The translations under genes were made by a program, and so were the position numbers. A model generated the notes under the pieces. That model saw nothing but the letters and a program-made list of their open reading frames with translations, was not told where the DNA came from and did no database searches. From Watersipora subatra (Eukaryota > Bryozoa > Gymnolaemata > Cheilostomatida > Watersiporidae), in the NCBI RefSeq assembly GCF_963576615.1, contig NC_088708.1, positions 29,891,191 to 29,955,190 on the forward strand: a DNA stretch of 64,000 nucleotides. Reading direction: 5' to 3'. This document shows positions 53,501 through 60,000 of the stretch, one piece after another; positions within the stretch are counted from its first letter, which is position 1; the number at the start of each line of letters is the position of its first letter.

Positions 53501-56146
53501 TCCTAATTTCATTTTTGACGCAACTACATCTTTAACGACTTTTATAAAAGTTTGCAAAATATAAAGTTTTACCGAACATCCGCTTGGCCATAGCCCATCG
53601 AAAGCGTGGAAACCTCCATATGAACTTAAAATAAAATCGGCAAAATTGATCTTTGTTAAAACGCTCAAAAGAAAAAGATGTCTTTTTCTGAGTGTTTTAA
53701 CTGCGGTCAAGTTTTGCCTATTTTAATTTAAAAACGTCTCGTCAGTCACATCACCTAAAACAAAACAAATCTCAAAAAATAGAAAAATGTTGATACTTTC
53801 CGATAAAATTTTTTGAAACTTCACATGAGAGGCCCGGCTAAGGCCCTTCATAAGAGAAACCTGTTGGGTGCTTACACCGTCCCCCTCCACACCCCCAGGT
53901 GTTCATAACTAGTCGCCTAACATTAGCCGCCCCAACTTGCAACCAGTGAATACAGGCCTGTAACTGGCTAGCTCTTTGTTTCATGAAAATATTTTATAAT
54001 CTCAAAATTTTTGGACCATGACACACTTTCATGGCTTCTGTCAAAAAATCTCATGGTGGTAAAAACATACAAAAGATCCAACTCTTTAAAATGTAAAAGT
54101 TGTTTTGCAGATGCCAAGTTCGACTAGATATACAACAATAACGATATGTTCCTAATTGCTCTTCCAGTATCAGCAACTAATTAAAAATGTTCCATGTGTG
54201 ATCTTGCTGATGTTTTTAGCTGCTAAAAACATACCTGTCAGCTGACTTTACAACTCTCAATGCATATACATATGTAAGAGATAGGGTGAATAACTGATAG
54301 CAATGAGGCAAATAATTTGTTTATTATTGATGAAAGGAGGATTTGTGTGTATGAACACACACATTTATTTATTTTATATACCACAGTATGATCTTAATGT
54401 ATGGTGATAATGTTTTTGCTCAAACACTGCTTATTCTGAATATGGTTGCTTCCTTCATTATTGTTCATTCATGAGGTCGACAGATTCAAGCTGGTCTACT
54501 GAGCCAGTACATTAGACAATCACATGCAAGTGCTATGCATTAACTAATTGTGTTCTAGTGCCTGAAGACCTATAAAGGAATTGGTGTATGTATGTGTAAT
54601 TATTTGTTATATGTGTGTGTGTAAGTATTCGCTATGTGTGTGTAATTATGCGCTATATATGCATAAGTATTCGGTATGTATGCGTAAGTATTTGTTATGT
54701 ACTCGTAAGTACTTATTATGTACGTGGAAGTATTTCTTACAGGTGCTGCTGAGATACCTTATCAGTTTGCTGTCAAGCGATGCAGAGGGCCAGAACCGTA
54801 GACCCTTTGATGATGGCCACATAGGGCGATGGTGTTCTGTACTACTGGATGCTCACTACCTTCAGATTATACTCTCTGACCATGCACACCTGCTTGTGCA
54901 ACTGCATGAGAACGCTAGACAACAGGTAATTCTAACATATCTTGCTTTGAACATAGGCTAACAGTTTTGAAAGTCATGCTAATTAGTAGTGTGGCACTAA
55001 TTGGCTAATCTAGGATAAGAGGAGTGTGATTGTTAAATAGCTTGCAATACAAAAGATTGCATGTGAGCGTTATCATTGAACATAACTGCAAACACGGTGC
55101 ATACATACTAAACTGACTTGGTCCATAAGTCATTTAAAATTTGTTTTATAATAGCGTGTAGACTGCGTACATTTTTAGCCATGGAGAGGTTTACACTTTC
55201 CGGGCGGTCATTTGCAATACCAGCTAGCATATATAATGACTAAGGCCTTAGCCTAGCCATTATACAGGCTGTACATTACCCTGTTTCTTATACATGCTGT
55301 GGCTGACTCTAATTCCTTATCATGTCCACTTTGGAAGCAGCATTAGCTTGGCTCTGGCTGCTGATTCATATTTGTTCTACTCTAATAGGTTGGTATATCA
55401 GCTCTCATCTGGTCCACTCTAATAGGTTGGTATATCAGCTCACATCTGGTCCACTCTAATAGGTTGGTATATCAGCTCTCATCTGGTCCACTCTAATAGG
55501 TTGGTATATCAGCTCTCATCTGATCCACTCTAATAGATTGGTATATGAGCTCTCATCTGGTCTACTCTAATAGGTTGGTATATCAGCTCTCATCTGGCCT
55601 ACTCTAATAGGTTGGTATATCAGCTCTCATCTGTTCTACTCTAATAGGTTGGTATATCAGCTCTCATCTGGTCCATTCTAATAGGTTGGTATATGAGCTC
55701 TCATCTGATCCACTCTAATAGGTTGGTATATCAGCTTTCATCTGGTCTACTCTAATAGATTGGTATATCAGCTCTCATCTGGTCCACTCTAATAGGTTGG
55801 TATATCAGCTCTCATCTGGTCCACTCTAATAGGTTGGTATATGAGCTCTCATCTGGTCCACTCTAATAGGTTGGTATATCAGCTCTCATCTGGTCCACTC
55901 TAATAGGTTGGTATATGAGCTCTCATCTGGTCCACTCTAATAGGTTGGTATATCAGCTCTCATCTGGTCCACTCTAATAGGTTGGTATATCAGCTCTCAT
56001 CTGTTCTACTCTAAAGACAAATATTGTTGCAGGTGGAGCTGTCATCGAGCCTGATGAAACTGAAGGCTAATCTGTTCTCTAAACTCCCTGTAAAGAAGCC
56101 CTCACAAGGACCTTACTGTATTGAAGCCGTGACACTTCATTATTAG
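17323..56146 (+). CDS. NOL11: nucleolar protein 11 (NOL11), 14 exons
   Basis: Exons: 17323-17448, 27321-27500, 27593-27811, 28445-28580, 31961-32116, 32384-32531, 35382-35439, 35663-35716, 36603-36748, 36874-36999, 37670-37750, 48924-49002, 54743-54925, 56033-56146 (stop TAG). Together they are 1806 bases, 601 codons, with GT..AG at every intron and matching phases. From memory of vertebrate NOL11 (about 720 residues), several regions align. The N-terminus (DSVILTDLRTATVYK then VSDQ) resembles FLVTDSGRTVILYK-VSDQ. EVNGSEPLMV resembles SVQGTEPLVL, LLDAHYLQIIL resembles the LLDANF region, and the last residues QGPYCIEAVTL resemble RGLYSIEVLEL. The N-terminal half should be a beta-propeller-like region and the C-terminal half helical (NOL11 C-terminal domain). 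The known role is a UTP4-associated factor of the small-subunit processome needed for rDNA transcription and pre-rRNA processing in the nucleolus. ATG 17323 has a good Kozak context (AACATGG); an in-frame ATG at 17287 would add 12 residues. Intron 1 is 9.9 kb and intron 11 is 11.2 kb, both packed with transposons. The protein is shorter than in vertebrates, mainly in the linker around exon 11. Confidence 0.9.
17802..17988. mobile_element. short MITE, family M1 copy 2 (NOL11 intron 1)
   Basis: Starts ACCTGCTAAC and ends GTTGGCAGGT, near-perfect terminal inverted repeats. The internal TCTCACGC repeats and ATGATAGTATATATA core are shared with the copy at 6330-6512. Confidence 0.75.
18260..20550. 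mobile_element. TTAA-flanked non-autonomous transposon, family T copy 1
   Basis: The element (18264-20546) is bounded by TTAA at 18260-18263 and 20547-20550. It starts AGATGTGGTTGCATCAAATT and ends ...CATCT; the right terminal sequence is diverged. Long stretches match the copy at 51556-53531 in the same orientation: TCTCTATCTCTCGTATTCAC near 18465, AATTTTTACAAGC near 19340, GTGACGTCACGAA near 20343 and TCTGGACAGGGTT near 20418. No transposase-like frame is visible. TTAA duplication is known for piggyBac and Kolobok superfamilies; which one applies is not decidable here. A (TA)n run lies at 19605-19632. Confidence 0.75.
21298..22280 (-). mobile_element. Helitron-like non-autonomous element, copy a
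   Basis: On the minus strand the 3' end has the hairpin CCCGGGCAATGCCGGG. The body (ACATATTACAACATTTTCC and TTTCAAACTACATATC on plus) is shared with copies c and d. A tRNA-like segment lies near the other end (22105-22190), followed by a CAAACTTTGAGAGATATGT block that in copies b and d reads TCTCAAAGT. It is nested in the GGGGAG-ended transposon. Confidence 0.55.
22105..22199 (+). pseudogene. tRNA-like sequence (relic) within Helitron-like copy a
   Basis: Good A box (TAGCTCAGTGGTAGAGCGC) and B box (GTTCAAATCC) at tRNA-like spacing. The anticodon stem (CTTGA versus ACTTG) and acceptor stem do not pair properly. It is therefore a tRNA-derived segment of the repeat rather than a working tRNA gene. 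Confidence 0.55.
22896..23772 (-). mobile_element. DNA transposon family C (ACCTCTATTTGA ends), copy 1
   Basis: Left end TAAAACCTCTATTTGAACGCC at about 22898; the right end is its inverse (CAAATAGAGGTTTAG) at 23757-23771. Repeated subterminal AATGCCACCTCTA motifs occur at both ends. On the minus strand a 108-codon remnant (23591-23265) contains LKYQ...INYFDCAAFNVL and ELENGLQYAAT. It aligns with the frame in copy 2 at 31067-31366 (LKYQ...LNYFYGVAIKVF, ELKNGLRYKQET), so both carry relics of the same transposon protein. The superfamily is not identified. Confidence 0.65.
23797..25620 (+). mobile_element. Tc1/mariner transposon (1.8 kb, nearly intact)
   Basis: Inverted ends CAGTGGTGTGCATAAACTTG (23797-23816) and its complement (25601-25620) are flanked by TA (23795-23796 and 25621-25622), the Tc1/mariner target. 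The transposase is broken by one frameshift only. It sits in NOL11 intron 1, same strand as the gene. The related 5' end CAGTGGTGTG also marks the fragment at 58830. Confidence 0.93.
24240..25263 (+). pseudogene. Tc1-type transposase with one frameshift
   Basis: The ATG at 24240 (MPKVLSTERRAIILHLHKQQ) opens an N-terminal helix-turn-helix (QRQIAAEVGCSQKAVYTAIK) and a second DNA-binding helix domain with an AT-hook-like GRPKK. The catalytic DDE domain follows: first Asp in FSDESTF (about 24690), second in QDDNAPCH (about 24965), Glu in NPIENLW 34 residues later (DD34E, Tc1). The first frame ends at a TGA at 24858-24860 and the rest continues in the +1 frame from about 24840 to TAA at 25263. One lost base near CTCCATTTGTG explains the break. 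About 340 residues in total, the normal length. Confidence 0.92.
26098..26809. mobile_element. piggyBac-like MITE (TTAA-flanked)
   Basis: Starts TTAACCCTTTGGCTG (26098) and ends with its near-inverse CAGCCAAAGAGTTAA (26809). TTAA duplication and a CCCTTTGG-type terminus are typical of piggyBac derivatives. 0.7 kb, no frame of interest. Confidence 0.7.
29279..29500. repeat. AT-rich simple repeat with inverted ATATC/GATAT units
   Basis: Runs of (TA)n at 29298-29322 and 29468-29498 lie among repeated blocks of ATATCTATCCATGATATACA. These can fold on each other. Located in NOL11 intron 4. Confidence 0.85.
29795..30778. mobile_element. pogo/Tigger-like TIR element, family P copy 1 (complete)
   Basis: Starts CAGTCAAACATGGATAACTCG and ends CGAGTTATCCATATTGGACTG, with TA on both sides (29793-29794, 30779-30780). 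Subterminal blocks of GGATAACTCGAAC-type motifs recur. TA target and CAGT start are typical of pogo/Tigger MITEs. Other copies: 36269-36390 (fragment) and 51270 onward (interrupted). Contains the pre-insertion form of the site used by the TTAA element at 51556. Confidence 0.8.
31067..31555 (+). mobile_element. DNA transposon family C, copy 2 (left-truncated)
   Basis: Carries the same remnant protein as copy 1 (31067-31366, ELKNGLRYKQET, then VVIDVIESLV before a stop). The right terminus has the GCGTTCAAATA and CAAATACAGGTTTTACGG repeats. The left terminus was not found. Confidence 0.55.
32671..33415. mobile_element. Tigger/pogo-like MITE, family Q copy 1
   Basis: Begins CATACCTCGACATACGAGC and ends GGTATGGCTG. 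The body (AACAGGATAT, TAGCTATTTAGTGATTATGATCTGC) matches the copy at 34564-35328. Both copies lie in NOL11 intron 6. The outermost CAGT has mutated on the left. Confidence 0.7.
34564..35328. mobile_element. Tigger/pogo-like MITE, family Q copy 2 (complete)
   Basis: Starts CAGTCATACTTCGACATACG and ends CGTATGTCGAGGTATGGCTG, flanked by TA (34562-34563, 35329-35330). It ends only ~53 bases upstream of NOL11 exon 7. Frames inside are low-complexity Lys/Ser and not a transposase. Confidence 0.8.
35755..36196 (+). mobile_element. Helitron-like non-autonomous element, copy b
   Basis: Begins near the TCTCAAAGTTTGTGTGTCTG block, contains TAGCTATTAAGATG and a decayed tRNA-like part, then CCATTGGCAATGTGCCAGGCT. 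It ends with a diverged CCCCGGGCATTCCACTAG followed by T, the CTAG|T end typical of Helitrons. Confidence 0.5.
36269..36390. mobile_element. fragment of family P (pogo/Tigger-like)
   Basis: ACAATCAAACTCGGATAACTTG... to GGTCCGTTCCCACG matches the left ~100 bases of the element at 29795. The rest is missing. Confidence 0.7.
37851..37895. repeat. perfect 19-bp inverted repeat in NOL11 intron 11
   Basis: TATGGCTGCTATGCACAGA (37851-37869) and its exact complement (37877-37895) flank a 7-base loop TCTTTTG. Located 100 bases after the exon 11 donor. Confidence 0.9.
39492..39809 (+). CDS. unrecognised 105-codon ORF inside the CGCTG-ended transposon
   Basis: ATG 39492 to TAA 39809. The product is basic and Ser-rich (LKLDSVISKALSRGSSSEIR, SKSERSRVNASFFGRNRQI), without membrane segment or signal peptide. 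I recognise no family. The length and amino-acid balance make it more plausible than neighbouring random frames in this AT-rich DNA. It could be a remnant exon of the transposon's protein. Confidence 0.3.
   Translation: MYSEMTKTGHYNLVRYTKVKKLLYCAARPQNVSHREHTNKPSLKLDSVISKALSRGSSSEIRLANALEDKKGDNVSWSKSERSRVNASFFGRNRQIIREFAPKID
40741..40961 (-). repeat. 3' LTR of Gypsy element 3
   Basis: 221 bp, a near-identical partner of 45592-45812 with roughly ten differences. GAAAC precedes it at 40736-40740. Confidence 0.93.
41118..41552 (-). CDS. pol C-terminal extension of Gypsy element 3 (out of frame)
   Basis: A 144-codon frame overlaps the pol end by ~30 bases in another frame and is Pro/Ser/Gln/Arg-rich. 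It ends RVVKPPDKLNL, the same kind of terminus as element 2 (APKRLNI). It is the natural continuation of pol after a frame change near 41530. The shift is probably a mutation. Confidence 0.65.
   Translation of the reverse strand: MINPLSRPPSDERCISREDSAHPTLNTRSEASTSQVTMLPRRENSTDTIPRQLPVPNAPASAPLQLQTPQVNRTIERSLPSKSGCSPQAPTAAPTRKRKESKGLTGLSLQSQPALIPSNTHRQSVQTHQTQAGRVVKPPDKLNL
41521..44049 (-). pseudogene. pol (RT, RNase H, integrase) of Gypsy element 3, two in-frame stops
   Basis: One frame from 44049 to TGA at 41521, broken only by TGA (43710-43708) and TAG (43674-43672), twelve codons apart in the RT fingers/palm. RT: RVCIDFTRLNKAAKR, RLPFGISSAPEIF and the catalytic QMDDILIH. RNase H: STDASSYGLGAAIFQ, ETDHKPMVSI and ADALSRAP. 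Integrase: zinc domain HRGHLGENRCLRR..CNTCIRF, core QLAMDFCTVDERG / VTDNGPQFISENF / ANGHAERVVQTF (D, D, E), and a barrel (GTRVVLNDPSAKP). 713 codons are uninterrupted after the second stop. Recent loss of function is likely. Confidence 0.9.
43941..44426 (-). pseudogene. protease of Gypsy element 3
   Basis: The aspartic protease site is VRFKVDSGAAVSAIP (DSGA, first in-frame Met at 44336), followed by KLTVPGVAIVELSHEGRR. It runs in a different frame from both gag and RT. The shift into the RT frame lies at 43941-44049. Confidence 0.8.
44427..45308 (-). CDS. gag of Gypsy element 3
   Basis: 293 codons from MSASGETKPEKF (ATG 45308). It has the Gypsy gag core (NLATAWKVLKEQFNIYVIGK, FEPVKNVIFERSVF, MRDDLVRDRIVVGVRD) and two zinc knuckles, CSKCGKWKHFGGRC and CNKCKRKGHWAKMC, both CX2CX4HX4C. 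It forms the virus-like particle and packages the RNA. The open frame continues 77 codons upstream of this ATG into the leader; I chose the ATG because homology with element 2 gag begins there. The protease lies in another frame downstream, so a programmed or mutational shift is needed. Confidence 0.88.
   Translation of the reverse strand: MSASGETKPEKFVKPLDFSSGNLATAWKVLKEQFNIYVIGKKLRELTVDEQIGHMLMAMGSDSVPVYNQFTFVPSDEDKKKTLANCIKFFYAYFEPVKNVIFERSVFNKMTQQPGQSLHQFIVQLQVQSENCDYGDMRDDLVRDRIVVGVRDIELRKYLIDVPDLTLRLCIQKAKQYVSNQEHVAAMASTSGALGPGKKEYAGNVDSVQRYKPKSSKQMTDTEENKSSNAKDQPCSKCGKWKHFGGRCPAERSSCNKCKRKGHWAKMCKRAQQVSALEENDDEVDSLFLGSYQ
45592..45812 (-). repeat. 5' LTR of Gypsy element 3
   Basis: 221 bp, followed by GAAAC at 45813-45817. 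On the minus strand the primer-binding site TGGTGTCAG begins at 45591, directly after the LTR. Confidence 0.93.
46248..46489 (-). CDS. unrecognised minus-strand exon-like frame
   Basis: After an acceptor-like TTTGTTTTAG on the minus strand, the frame reads VREGFFIRHRRTMIARVVDV, then FRRSPIIQGGLEIEVEVTAA, to a stop at 46248. The overlapping frame 46297-46103 (TSHVVARESPSTPTQDSDG) may be its continuation after a shift or splice. It lies inside the CCCTACAGG-ended transposon. No family recognised. Confidence 0.25.
47496..48923. other. remainder of NOL11 intron 11
   Basis: 1.4 kb without a supported gene or recognisable repeat. Random short frames only. A short region 48110-48260 has repeated TTTCC-rich strings but no structure. 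Confidence 0.4.
49287..50503. mobile_element. TIR element with TACCCTAGG ends
   Basis: Starts TACCCTAGGACAGTTATGTATTCGCGG and ends with the inverse of TACCCTAGGGCACTTAT. Subterminal CGCGAAAATTTCAT-type motifs recur at both ends. A hAT-type MITE (49889-50312) is nested inside. Located in NOL11 intron 12. Confidence 0.65.
49889..50312. mobile_element. hAT-like MITE (TACCGTACTTTTCGGAC ends)
   Basis: Left TACCGTACTTTTCGGACGAT, right the inverse of TACCGTACTGTTTGGACTAT. Repeated TGCGGCTTAT motifs occur inside. The TACCGTA-TTTTTCGGAC-TATAAGCCGC terminus is a widespread hAT-type MITE terminus in eukaryotes (from memory). Nested in the TACCCTAGG element. Confidence 0.75.
50970..51044. repeat. 24-bp tandem repeat, three copies
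   Basis: Units of GTATACACTGGTATTGTGTC-AATT (first at 50972), repeated three times with two changes in the last. Confidence 0.85.
51270..53850. mobile_element. family P (pogo/Tigger-like) copy 3, interrupted and right-truncated
   Basis: Left end CAGTCAAACTCGGATAACTCG after TA at 51268-51269. Homology to 29795-30778 runs to 51551, resumes at 53536 (CGACTTTTATAAAAG) and fades near 53850 without the terminal repeat. The gap is filled by the TTAA-flanked element. Confidence 0.75.
51552..53535. mobile_element. TTAA-flanked non-autonomous transposon, family T copy 2
   Basis: Element 51556-53531 with TTAA at 51552-51555 and 53532-53535. Perfect terminal inverted repeat AGATGTAGTTGCGTCAAAA. At the equivalent place in copy 1 of family P (about 30055) the uninterrupted sequence reads TTTTTGTCAACGACTTTT, so the insertion and the 4-bp duplication are visible inside this window. 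Body matches 18264-20546. Confidence 0.85.
54570..54735. repeat. ~26-bp degenerate tandem repeat before NOL11 exon 13
   Basis: Six or seven units of the form TATGTGTGTGTAAGTATT-CG, with many changes (GTAAGTATTCG, GTAATTATGCG, GTAAGTACTTA). The array ends a few bases before the exon 13 acceptor at 54742. Confidence 0.75.
55375..56015. repeat. 37-bp minisatellite, 17 copies, in the last NOL11 intron
   Basis: Unit ACTCTAATAGGTTGGTATAT-CAGCTCTCATCTGGTCC. I count 17 copies with few variants (ATCAG/ATGAG, GGTCC/GATCC/GTTCT). The array stops 17 bases before the acceptor AG of exon 14. Confidence 0.95.
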
Positions 56147-57043
56147 ATAGACAAAGTTCCTAAACTGTATTATTTGTTGACTAATGCTATGCCACTTATC
56201 AGGATTGTTTCGATTTTGGTTATACTCATATCGTTATATCGAAGCATTCTTTGATTTGTTTTTACTTTTGGGAGTTGTGCCCACAAGTGATTGTTTTGTA
56301 TATCTTCTTTGTATAGCGACTGGAAATATAAAACCTATTTTCCTTCAAAATACTTCTGCATATGTCATGTGCTGTGTGATAGGTGGCCGACCTTCTTAGC
56401 ATTGCTACCCTTAAGGGTAGCATTCTCTTTCATACAAGACTATGACATGTACAAGTGTATATATGCGTGATATGAGCCAAAGACCAGATACAAAAGTACA
56501 TAGAATAACACCTCAAAACCAATGTTTTCTAGGCACAGAGACTGCGGAGACAGGGAGGCATGTACAGACCTACTTGGTATAAACAGAATGCTACATTAGA
56601 GCTGACATGTTATGCTGATATTTCCTTTTTAAGTGCGTGAGAAGCACATCTTGAAGTGAGTGTCAAATTTTGAATTTTTTTTATCATGTTTCCAATGTAA
56701 TGTTTGTGCAAGTGAAAATATGGATAGACTTAATGTATGTCAAAATCAGCCATGAAGATTTGACATGGGAGTTAGTTGATGTATTGTTATACCAGCTCTA
56801 GTGATCCATCTCAATGATGATTGGACACGGATATATACATGTACCAATCTTACAACTTTATGCTCTGAGGAACAATGACCAACTTTCAGGTACACAAGTG
56901 TATGTTGTAGCTTCACGGTGACTCGTGTCTATGATTGCCCTTCTGAGTCATACTTTTACATGAGTAGACAATCATGCTATCAGACATAATTAGTTACTGT
57001 TCTTCAGTATTGAATGAGGTCATATGGTTATTTTCCTTCATCA
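56147..57043. other. NOL11 3' UTR / intergenic spacer
   Basis: About 0.9 kb between the NOL11 stop and the first exon of the Ig gene. No supported coding exon. Contains the palindrome above. I could not assign a polyadenylation site with confidence. Confidence 0.5.
56404..56421. repeat. 18-bp perfect palindrome downstream of NOL11
   Basis: GCTACCCTTAAGGGTAGC, 258 bases after the stop codon, followed by a pyrimidine stretch. May lie in the 3' UTR. Confidence 0.6.
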
Positions 57044-60000
57044 TGGCGAGGTGAGTATTTTTAGTTAGCTCATGCTGGACGTGTAAATATGCATGGCTGG
57101 GTGCACTTATTGTATACGATTAAAAACTAACCAGAAACTGATGAGCAAGTGTAAAGTGTGTATAAGATCCTGTGCATTGATATACTTCATTTTTCTTTAA
57201 TCAACTTTGATATATTCTGTGTTAATAAAACTTGTTACATAGGATTAAATTCTGTTTGGTAGCTGATATAGCTGATGGTTATTGCGTGGCAGTCTTATAG
57301 GCAGGAGGTTGAGCTGTCCCATATTTTTTGCTGACCTCCAGTGGAGCCATCATGCTACATGTATTTATGTAATGGACAACTTTTCATCCACCCTCTCTCT
57401 TCTTATGCACCTATTGGACCAGCTGTTGTAACATGGCTGTCTCATTTACAGAATCGTTGTTATAGTTTTATGACTGTTTGATTTGGTAAACATTTGTGAA
57501 TTCCGTCTTTAATATTATTTTCAACCATGCCTTAGTGGCCTTAGTAACTTAGACTCTTCCATCTGCATGCATCTGGGCAGGTTTTCATGGCTTCTATTGG
57601 CTGTCCTGCTACCTGTCTGTCAGTGTCAGACGAACATATATGTGTCAAATGGAACGCCTGCCACCCTCAACTGTACCAAAACTGGAGCTACTATATTTTG
57701 GGTTACAAAGGATGGACAGATGCTGTATATGAATAGCGATGCGCTGAAAGCTGACCCTAGCAAGTACAGAGTGAGATATTTAACATTCTAGCACGTAAAA
57801 TTGTAGAGTTGTCTCCTTTGTTCTGTGGATAATTACTGAATTGAGTTATTTGAGCTCAAGAGATAGCATAAATTTAAGAAAATTTAGTTTGTAGTGATGT
57901 AAGTATTGCATGTCATGGATATATCCAGCATGAGAGAAATATATTTACCTTTGTTATTACATTTACGCTTTTGAGAAACAAATTGAAACAGTGAATCATG
58001 CCCAGCCAGCAATTAAGTTTTCTTTCTCATATTTGCTAAGTTTCCATAGAGTGATCCTATCATGGAAACAGCTGTGTAACTCGTATCTTGTCGTGATTAA
58101 GTGTTGCTGTTTGGAGGTGAACCCCTCGTGCAATGCGCCATCTTTGTACCTAGGAAACTGCCTTAGCAATCAGTGCATATCCACAAGTCTTGTTTTCCTG
58201 TTGGTTCATACGCGGACATATGCTTTGACATGAGAAGTTGCCCAGCCATTGTTCTACTATAGCGATACTAATAACATGATGTGCTTGTTAACCCAGCATA
58301 GCGCTTTACCCCTGCTGCATCCAGGCGTCGCTACACTATTGCTGTATGAAAATTTAGTAATATACTGTGTTTTATCTTGCATACACATTGCAGATAGATA
58401 TGTATATGCAGATATATATATATATATATATGTATCTTATATATATATTTCTCAAAGTCCGTCTGTATGTCGTATATCTGTCTGTTGGTTTTCTGGCTAT
58501 AGCTATTATTAGAACAGCTGAGCTAGACGACAATGCAGACTCAAAGTCATGGCTTACCGTCATTGGAAGCCTAACTTTATTAACTAGCTTAGTGGAATTT
58601 ATGCCAGGCTACTAGCTTGAAAGGTACAGTTGTTTGACAAAGTTTTAACACCTTTACAGCTGTTTTTATTTTTCTCTTAATTTATTTCAACTACACGACA
58701 CACTTCTCTCATGATATGTAGTTTGAAAGTTAGAATGGCAAATGTTGTTATATGTTAAATACAAACCAATTTTCTGTTGAAAGACTATTCTATTACACGG
58801 GCAACGTCGAGTGGCACAGCTAGTATATACAGTGGTGTGAAAAATAAACGGACCACTTTATAAAACTTGATCATTGCTAGCGCTCAGCACTCAAGGCGAT
58901 TAAATCCCTTATTAAGCTCTTGTTATTGAGTAGAACATACATAGTATACATCAAAAGAAAGCTTAGAATGAGTAGAACTTGAAACTAATTTTAGCTTGAA
59001 ACAGCAATGTTAGATAAGTTTTAGAGAGAGTCAAAGTTCGCAATTATTTTTGGTATTTTCACTCATTTTGAATAAAATTAAACCTCTATTTTATTTTCGT
59101 TCAAACTTAAAGCAGTGATGCTACTCAGATCAAAGACGTTGTGTGAAACAATCCTCATGTCGTTACGTTTTGCACAACGGAATAATTTGTCATTGGAGTT
59201 GCTAACTTGCTATAAAAGTGAACTTCTAGCGTTGGTAGATTCATTCAGTCAAACATCGACATCATGCCTCGTCATCTTACAGAAGCAAAGCGAGCAGTCA
59301 TCGTACACCTTTACCAGGAAGGCAAATCACAGCGGGAGATTGCCAAAGAAGTAAAGGTTGCTAAAAGTACTGTTTGTAACACCATCAAACGGTTCCTGGT
59401 AAAGGTGTACGATGACTGCTACCTAAAAGCAGGTGCAAAAGCATATAAAAAGAGAACACTACACTAAAAACCTAAAAGATAATTAGTGGAGTATAAAATA
59501 TTTGAACGAAATATTAAGAAGAAAGTAAATATTATCACTATTAACCCTAGCGTTTATTAGCTAGCTTACTGGAGTTTTCCATTGGCAATGTGCCAGGCTC
59601 ATAGCAAGTGGGGGCAATTCTCATTACTTCTCATTGCTTATAAGTTGATTTTTATTACTATTTTCCATTGGCAATGTGCCAGGCTAATAGCAAGTGGAAG
59701 GCAACTCTCATCACTTCTCATTGTTTATAAGCAGATTTTTAATTCCCGGGCAATTCCGGGAGGCACAGCTAGTACATACATATATGGCTATATATAGATT
59801 TAATATATACATGTAGGTAAAATTATTTCCTCAGCCATGTGGGCGAGTTTGAGCAATACCTCAAGATCTTAGCCGTTCCCAATGGCAAACTTTTCTGCAA
59901 TCCACCTGTGTGGATTATTGCCGACATTTTGGGCAAGCCACATTTGATATGTAGGTGCTCCAATGACTTCTATATGTATTTATACGGCTAATATACTCGT

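Noticed and set aside
54581-54961. 126-codon frame read as an independent gene
   Set aside because: Its first half is the tandem repeat; the second half is NOL11 exon 13.
55375-56015. CRISPR-like array
   Set aside because: The whole 37-bp unit is repeated head to tail with no unique spacers, in a eukaryotic intron. It is a minisatellite.
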